Part shown: positions 58,491 through 64,000 of the stretch, piece after piece
Layout: each line of letters begins with the position of its first letter
Numbering within the stretch: position 1 is the stretch's first letter
Assembly: GCA_037176725.1 (NCBI GenBank)
Contig: JAZBRS010000044.1
Location: 1,674,001-1,738,000 of the forward strand
Direction: 5' to 3'
Length of the DNA: 64,000 nt
Source of the DNA: Posidonia oceanica
Lineage: Eukaryota; Streptophyta; Magnoliopsida; Alismatales; Posidoniaceae
Notes under the pieces: model-generated
Databases searched by the model: none
Told to the model about the DNA's origin: nothing
Seen by the model: the letters and a program-made list of their open reading frames with translations, nothing else
Made by a program: the position numbers and the translations under genes

Positions 58491-59647
58491 TGTTGGCAAA
58501 ATTGCCTCATCTTGGTTTTGATGATAACAAAATATATTTGTGTGCTAACCTTCTTAATAGGTCAAAGAAGAGTTCTCATGAACTTTGGAGAAAGAAGAAG
58601 GCGAAATTGGCAAAGAAGAAATTAATGTGGACAATCAAGGCAATTCAAGCCAATATATTGAAGATTGGAGACCAAGTTTGTATGTAATTAAAGAGTCATA
58701 TAAATGTAATATGTTGTATTCTAGGAACTTGTAATAATCTCACAAATACCCCCATAGTGCCTTAGGAAAATAGTTATAGCCCCAAAACAAACTATTCATT
58801 GATTATATTCATTATAAGACTAAAACAGGACATTTCGGCATACTGAATATTTTTGGTATACAGAAATCTAGGCTTACAGAGGATCTGAACTAAGAACCAA
58901 TTCAGCATACCGAAGCCACTTCGGCATACCGAATTGTTCGTCTGGTTGTAAACTACAGAAGAAAATTGGCCGACCAAAATATTTCGCCATGCCGATCCAA
59001 TAGCCGTTTGTATCTGTTAGAGAGAAAAATGTAGGTGTTTAACACATGTCAAAATTATTTCATTCTTCTAAATAGGACCCCCCTTAACCCATGTTCTATA
59101 CTGAAGTGATCCTAAGCTTATTGCACATCAAAAACACACATTGTAGAGCTACATTGTCCATTATTTCCAAATATTTCATTCCTATCTTGAGAGAGAAATT
59201 CCCAAGCAAGAAAACTTCATTCACATTCCTATTCTACCTTGCCAAAAGAGCTTGGGAGATTGTAGAAAAGAGTCAAGTTGTAACAATTCAAGGCTTATTG
59301 CTTCTTAGGCTGTGAGGAGCACAACATCACGGTTTTTGCGGGGCTTGGCGAGGGTTCGTCTAGGTTTGTAGCGGCGAGATCTTGGGCAGGTAACAAGATC
59401 GGAATAAGGAAACTCTCGAGGGGTACTTGAGGAGTGGACTAAGTCAGGGAAGCTAAACCACTATAAATCACTTGAGTACTTCAATTTCTCTCATCCCCTT
59501 CTTTGCATGTTTATAGTTTAAGTTTCAGCTCCTCTGTTCTACTCATTTACTTGCTATATGCTTGAGATTGTTAAAATTACTTAATTTCCGTCATTGTTCT
59601 TAAATTCACTATTCACCCTCCCTCTAGTGAAGCCTATAGATCCTACA
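58491..59647 (+). mobile_element. Copia 3' LTR, 1157 bp
   Basis: It starts TGTTGGCAAAATTG and ends CTACA. The first 535 bp are shared with 54341-54870, with several substitutions and one 8-9-bp length difference, so the insertion is not recent. The element is followed by the 'gaaga' duplication and continuation of the gypsy LTR. Confidence 0.82.
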
Positions 59648-60491
59648 GAAGAAAGAGAGAGAAAGAGGTAAGTTTCCTTCTTCTTTTTCTTCCTTTTCTT
59701 TCTTTTCTTTCATGCATGCATTGATTTCTTGGAGTTGGGGTGTTGCATGCGTGCTTGAGGGTTCGTGGAAGGCTCAATGGGAGCTTTAGGAAGAAGCATG
59801 CAAGGATCGGAGCTTGGATTGCAAGGCAATTGGCTTATTTCTTTTGTGCAAGGTACACACCCATTAGAGAATGATATAATGTTTTATGGATAGATTTGGA
59901 TGCATGCTAATGTTCTAGATGTTTCCGCTAGTCATGTTTTGATGGTTGCATGTGTTGATGGGCAAGCATGCATAATTTGGAGAGAGATTTAATGGGATTT
60001 GTGTTGTTAGTGTGTTGGACGCAGGGACTGGTGTGTCCTACGTTGGACGCCCAGACTGTTGCGTCTTACACCACTACACTGAATTTCATTGGATTTTTCA
60101 TTGTTGGGGTAGCTCAGTTGATTCTAAAACAATATATGATGCATGTTGTAGTAATATGTTTATCCTGTTGTTGATTTTGTAGTTAGTTGGGATTAGTGCA
60201 TGATAGTTGGTTGGGGATTTAAAGTAGAAATCTGTGCTCTGGGTGTTAAATGCAACCTTGGCTGTGTTTAACCTTAAACACACCATTACTGGTGTTTAAC
60301 ACTCCTGGCAGTTATTTTAAATGCATGCTGAAGTAGGATTGATTTAAATGGATTAAGGAATTGGTGTTAAGTTGCATGCAGAGTAATTAATGGTAGCTAG
60401 TTATAAGTTGAGCCCATAATCAGTTTATTAGAGCGTAGGTTAGTTTTAAGAGGTTTTTAGTAGTGTTTTGATAGAGGATGAGCCCTGGGTT

Positions 60492-60519
60492 GTTAGACGC
60501 AGACTGTGTTGCGTCTAAC
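60492..60519. repeat. Perfect GACGC inverted repeat
   Basis: GTTAGACGCA and TGCGTCTAAC are perfect 10-bp arms around 'gactgtgt'. Related copies are at 55818-55845 (GTTGGACGC / GCGTCCAAC) and 60740-60771 (9 of 10 paired). Confidence 0.75.
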
Positions 60520-62347
60520 ATAAGACGTAGCACAATGCGCGCCTTACACCAAGAAGTAAATTTTAGTGATTTCCCTAGTTTGATCCATTGATAAATGACA
60601 TAAAGAATACAAGGTTGCTCCTTAACCTCCATGGTGTGGATAATAATCTATAGATAGGCTAGGAGGTATTTCTATAGCTTAGTAATTATGTGTGTGTGTG
60701 TGTAGTGTGCCCTGAAATTGTTCAGGGGCATAGTTCAGTGTGTTGGATGTAGGTTAGTTTGCGTCCAACACTTGTTTTCTAGGACTTAAGGTTCTGGAGT
60801 TGGTTTTGAGGGTGTTTGGTCTTGTTGCTGCTTAGGACTTCAAGACCCTTGGTTTGGCTTTTTTGGGGGTACTTCTAGGTGAATTTTATGCCCAAGAGGT
60901 GTGCTTTTTCCTAAATTTTTGTTCTGGGTGTGGTTTGGGCTATGTCTTGAGTTGATTTTTGGTATGTGGTTTAAAAAGGGGGTTTTAAACAAAAAAAGGG
61001 ATTTTGAGGAAAATATGGAATGTTTTGGAAAATGGTTTTCCAAAGGATTTGGAAAAGAGAGAATCAGAGTTTTGATGGTTTTTTGTCGTGGTTTTCCGTA
61101 CATTGTTTCGCACGACGTTTTGGTAGTGGTTTGAGGAGATTTTCGAAATGATTTTCCAAAAGAGTTTTGGAAAAGAAATGCATGGTTTGCAAAGGTTTTT
61201 GAAAATGATTTCTGAGGTTTTGAGGGACTGAGACCGAAGCTATTGGCTGATGAACTAGGGACGATTGAATACCCATAGATGCTCAAGAGTCAGTTTCCTA
61301 GGATGAGGTCTGTGGTTTTCTGTAGTTTTTGGTAGGAGCCACGTGAGCCGTAGGGTCGTACTGATGGACCAGGGACGCTTGGAGGGTCAGTTGCGAGCCC
61401 GTTGTCGTGGTTGACTGGTTCCCGAGTGGTAGGAGCCATGTGAGCCGTAGGATCGTCTAGCGGACCAGGGATGATTGATACCTCTGGAGAGTCAAATACG
61501 AGGCCGTAGTCGTGGTTGCCGAGCTAAGTGCTGGTAGGGTCAACGGTCTTGGCCAAACCTTCGGTAGCCCAAGCAATGAGGGCGCCGAGTGGGCTTACCT
61601 AGTGTTGCCCCAAAGTGGACCTTTGGAGGGTTCTTAGAGAAAGGACCCGGGACAGACCGACTCCTACACAGGGTGGCTCGTCCGTGGCAGTGCAGTGCGC
61701 TTCGGCGGCTGCTTGTGGGTTGGTCGGTTGCTGGTGGCCATAGTGACACTACAGGTTTTCACACTAGGTGCGTGTGTTGTGATTTTGAGCTCTGGTTAGA
61801 TTTTCCGACTCTGGTCTAGAGAGGACTTTGGTTTTGAGCTGGTTTTGGACTTGGTTTGGCATAGAGTAGTCATTCCAAGTGTGTTGTTTTTTAGATGTGA
61901 TTGTGTGCTAGTTTTGGGCTTGATTTGGCATGGAGTAGCCATTCCTAGTGTGCATAAAGAGTTTTCAAAAGATGCACGTGTTTTGAAAGAAAAGAAACAT
62001 TGGTTTTGAAAAGGCATATTTTAAAGGGTTTATGCTTGTGAGGCAATAATAGACTGTCTCGTTGTGGTTTTTTGGTATCGAGGTAAGATACCCACTTGCT
62101 GAGATTTTTAGGTGGTTTCTAGGATGCACACCTATGGGGTTTTGTGCATCACGGTTTTGGTGGTGTTCTGGTGGCACATCTCAAACTTTTGAGAGTTTTG
62201 GGTTTCTTTCGGGTTTTAGAGGTTTTTCCATGGTGCACGTCACGATGAGTGAGTGCATTGTGTTTTTGGTGGTTTGGTTTTGGCATGACTTTCGAGTCTA
62301 GCTTTCTGGTTTTATTCATTTTGGGTTTGTTTAGCTGGGTGTGTGCT

Positions 62348-62371
62348 GAGTGACCTTTTTGGTGGTCACTC
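62348..62371. repeat. Conserved LTR hairpin
   Basis: gagtgacc and ggtcactc are perfect 8-bp arms around an 8-nt loop. It is the counterpart of the hairpins in the 3.6-kb units. Confidence 0.7.
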
Positions 62372-62609
62372 ATGTGTGCTTTGTTTTCTATTTTTTGCAG
62401 GTGTAGGTTAGTAGTAGGTTGAGCTTGTTAGTGCATATAGAAAGGAGTCACTCTGCCACACATCAAGGGTTCTGGGTAAGTTTGTTGGTTAATTTTATTT
62501 CTATTGAATATGTTAATTGTTAATGGTTATGTGGTTGGATTTAGTTTCAATATTGATGATATTAAAAAAAATGTAGCTAGGTTAGGGGTGACGCTGGGGG
62601 CATTACAGG

Positions 62610-62628
62610 TGGTATTAGAGCATAAGTT
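62610..62628 (+). other. Primer-binding site, initiator-Met-tRNA type
   Basis: TGGTATTAGAGC, two bases after the LTR end, differs by one base from the usual plant TGGTATCAGAGC. It marks 62607 as the 5' LTR boundary and shows the element extends to the right. Confidence 0.8.
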
Positions 62629-62902
62629 AACTAGGAGTAATAGCCTAATAATGTCTGGTCAAGTGACTCCTTAGTTGCATATCATGCATACCTGCACTTT
62701 GATTTTATTGTTTTTCTTTGATTTTCTGGCTTTGCGGTGTTGAGGAGGGTCTTCGGCTCCGTCTCCAGTCTCGGTGAGGGCGATGTATGAAGTACTATGA
62801 GGAACCTATGGAGTGACGGTTTGCTAGTTTGCAGACTTGGACGTCGACTCCTTATTGGAAGGCTTCTCGTTAGTTAGACTTTTACATCGCTGACCTGTTG
62901 GA

Positions 62903-63020
62903 GCTGCTCTGAGGAAGCAGTTGGAGGCAGAGTGCGAAGCTGTATTTGCTCGTATGGAGCGGTTTGCTTAGGCTCTTCAACTCCGTGGAGTGAGCGTTTG
63001 GTGCTGTCCACTAACTTTGT
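62903..63020 (+). pseudogene. Gag-like remnant
   Basis: The frame from 62903 reads AALRKQLEAECEAVFARMER, then FA, a TAG at 62969-62971, and ALQLRG. An amphipathic, charged helix of this kind is common in the N-terminal half of gypsy Gags, and the place is right. No diagnostic domain can be seen, and the frame is lost on both sides. Confidence 0.4.
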
Positions 63021-63522
63021 GTGGATTAAGCACCGTGCTGCCTGTGGGAGTGGTGGCAGTTGTTTTCTGGGTTGACTCAGTGCCGATGTGCAGGGTGGGA
63101 GACCTTGCTGTCTGTGAGGCCAGATGAGTCGTGTTGCTTGGGTTGTTCACGTCTACAGTGAGTGCTGGTTCGCTTGGTGTGCTATAGCTACGAGAAGGGA
63201 GGGCGTCTGCAGAAGAGATGCCTTGTTCCTTTATGGGGTTAGGCACCCTGCGTTAGCTTACCAGAAGACTATGTGTTGTTTGCTGTCATTGGTTGGGGGA
63301 TGCTTTGAGTTCTATCCTCCTGTTGCTACTTCAGGGTGACTTTGTTAGATCCCCAGATGTGTGTGTTGTTGTTCCAGATACTCTGAATAAGGACAGAGTT
63401 ACCTGGGAGGTGCTACGCATGAGAGTCGTGCATTAGTGTTGTGCGTTTGTGTCGCACATTTTGTTTGGGGGCTTGGCCCATAGAATGGCATAGCCCGGTG
63501 TGTTGTTTGTTATGTGTTGGTT

Positions 63523-63732
63523 TGGGGTATCCCGTTTAGATGCCCTATTTGGCTTTGTTTGTTGGTGATTTGAATGGCTTAGAGCCGTTCGAGTGGTGGA
63601 AGAATCTTTCTCTGGTGTTTTCTTTTGGGGTGTCCTGTCGAGGATGCCCAATTGGTTTCTTGTTTGTCGGTGGATCAAATGGCGTATTGTTGTTCGATCT
63701 GTGAAAAATTTCTCCCCTGTGTTTTCTTTTAG
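63523..63732. repeat. Tandem duplication, two copies of about 104 bp
   Basis: 'ggggtatcccgtttagatgc' (63523) and 'ggggtgtcctgtcgaggatg' (63627) open two diverged copies. Both contain 'gcccta/gcccaa ttgg.tt', 'ttgt(t/c)ggtg', 'aatggc' and 'tctggtgttttctttt' or 'cctgtgttttctttt'. Confidence 0.7.
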
Positions 63733-64000
63733 GTTTTCCACGGAGGAGATGGGGTGAGTCAGTGGGGGTGGCTCCCCATCTTGATTGGTGGCGCCGCTGG
63801 TGGAGCTGTTGGGTGTGACCCCAAGTGGTTCCTTCGATTAGTTATTTCCTGGTTCAGGTGCACTATTCTTAGGAATCCAGTAGAGGCATCTCCAAGATAG
63901 TGGCAATTTGGATAGGTTAGCCAGAAAGGAGGAATAGCTCAAGTCGGTTTAGACACTTTTGCTGGGAGTCGCTTCTAGTTGGAGACTCATTCGAGTTTGA

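Larger units (their letters stand above)
54341..59647 (+). mobile_element. Copia-type element without pol, carrying a nested LTR
   Basis: It starts TGTTGGCAAAATTGCC and ends CTACA. The flanks 'ggaga' (54336-54340) and 'gaaga' (59648-59652) fit a 5-bp duplication with one change. Parts: a truncated 5' LTR (54341-54870), a foreign segment (54871-56013), gag (56014-57228), a noncoding 3' region, a polypurine tract and a full 3' LTR (58491-59647). No protease, integrase or reverse transcriptase is encoded, so this is an internally deleted or non-autonomous element. Confidence 0.82.
59653..62607 (+). mobile_element. Gypsy-type 5' LTR, right part, ending at the primer site
   Basis: This is the continuation of 53822-54340. 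From about 60810 on it aligns by landmarks with the LTR fragments of the 3.6-kb units: CT/GA words, 'ggtaggagcca' repeats, 'gtgcatata', 'ggagtcac', 'ctgccacacatcaag'. It ends in 'gggggcattaca' at 62607. It contains a 100-bp tandem duplication (61329-61525), GACGC inverted repeats (60492-60519 and 60740-60771), a hairpin at 62348-62371 and the splice-like module at 62401-62475. No protein is encoded. Confidence 0.78.
62629..64000 (+). mobile_element. Decayed internal region of the gypsy-type element (incomplete at the window end)
   Basis: This is leader and former gag sequence downstream of the primer site, without a long open frame. A gag-like remnant lies at 62903-63020. A tandem duplication of about 104 bp occupies 63523-63732. 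The rest (63040-63520 and 63740-64000) shows nothing I recognise. Pol and the 3' LTR would lie beyond the window, if they exist. Confidence 0.6.

Overview
This window is nuclear DNA of a seed plant, most likely heterochromatin of a large, repeat-rich genome. I find no intact host gene, tRNA, rRNA or CRISPR array. Everything recognisable is satellite DNA, LTR-retrotransposon sequence or LINE sequence. The plant assignment rests on L1-type LINEs whose ORF1 combines a DUF4283-like domain with a CCHC knuckle and whose ORF2 ends in a zf-RVT and RNase H tail, on LTRs with plant-type termini and an initiator-Met-tRNA primer site, and on a Copia Gag of plant type. The species cannot be named from this.

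Backbone, 1-49902: a higher-order tandem array with a period of about 3.6 kb. Each unit joins about 1.48 kb of a very AT-rich satellite (about 540-bp monomers in two alternating subtypes) to about 2.1 kb that is the 3' part of a Ty3/gypsy-type LTR ending in GGTCGTTACA, introduced by a GC-rich junction block. Unit junctions (LTR end to satellite) lie at 3344, 6952, 15149, 25058, 39381 and 49158. Excess distances between junctions are explained by insertions.

Insertions into the backbone: a minus-strand LTR with primer site and the start of gag (8552-11857); LINE-1 on the plus strand (16916-23256); a 3.9-kb solo LTR with a 5-bp target duplication (25868-29743, minus); LINE-2 of the same family on the minus strand (30811 to about 36985); and a 6.2-kb solo LTR (42006-48160, plus) that contains a roughly 1.07-kb minisatellite. 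Both LINEs are dead, with stops, frameshifts and lost catalytic residues.

Right part, 49903-64000: the satellite is cut by another minus-strand LTR fragment (49903 to about 50446). About 3.4 kb of unclassified sequence follows, with hairpins and an 80-bp tandem repeat. Then comes a nested set: a gypsy-type 5' LTR (53822-62607) followed by its primer site (62610) and a decayed internal region. That LTR is split by a Copia-type element (54341-59647) with gag but no pol. The Copia element in turn carries another LTR-like segment (54871-56013).

Inferred order of events: satellite array; joining of an LTR fragment to it and amplification as a 3.6-kb unit; insertion of LINEs and LTR elements; loss of internal regions to leave solo LTRs; local homogenisation and deletions. 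The points most worth following up are the chimeric satellite-LTR unit, mosaic copies inside the array, hairpins whose stems are kept by paired changes, the conserved splice-like module near the LTR end, and the minisatellite that is open in all three forward frames.
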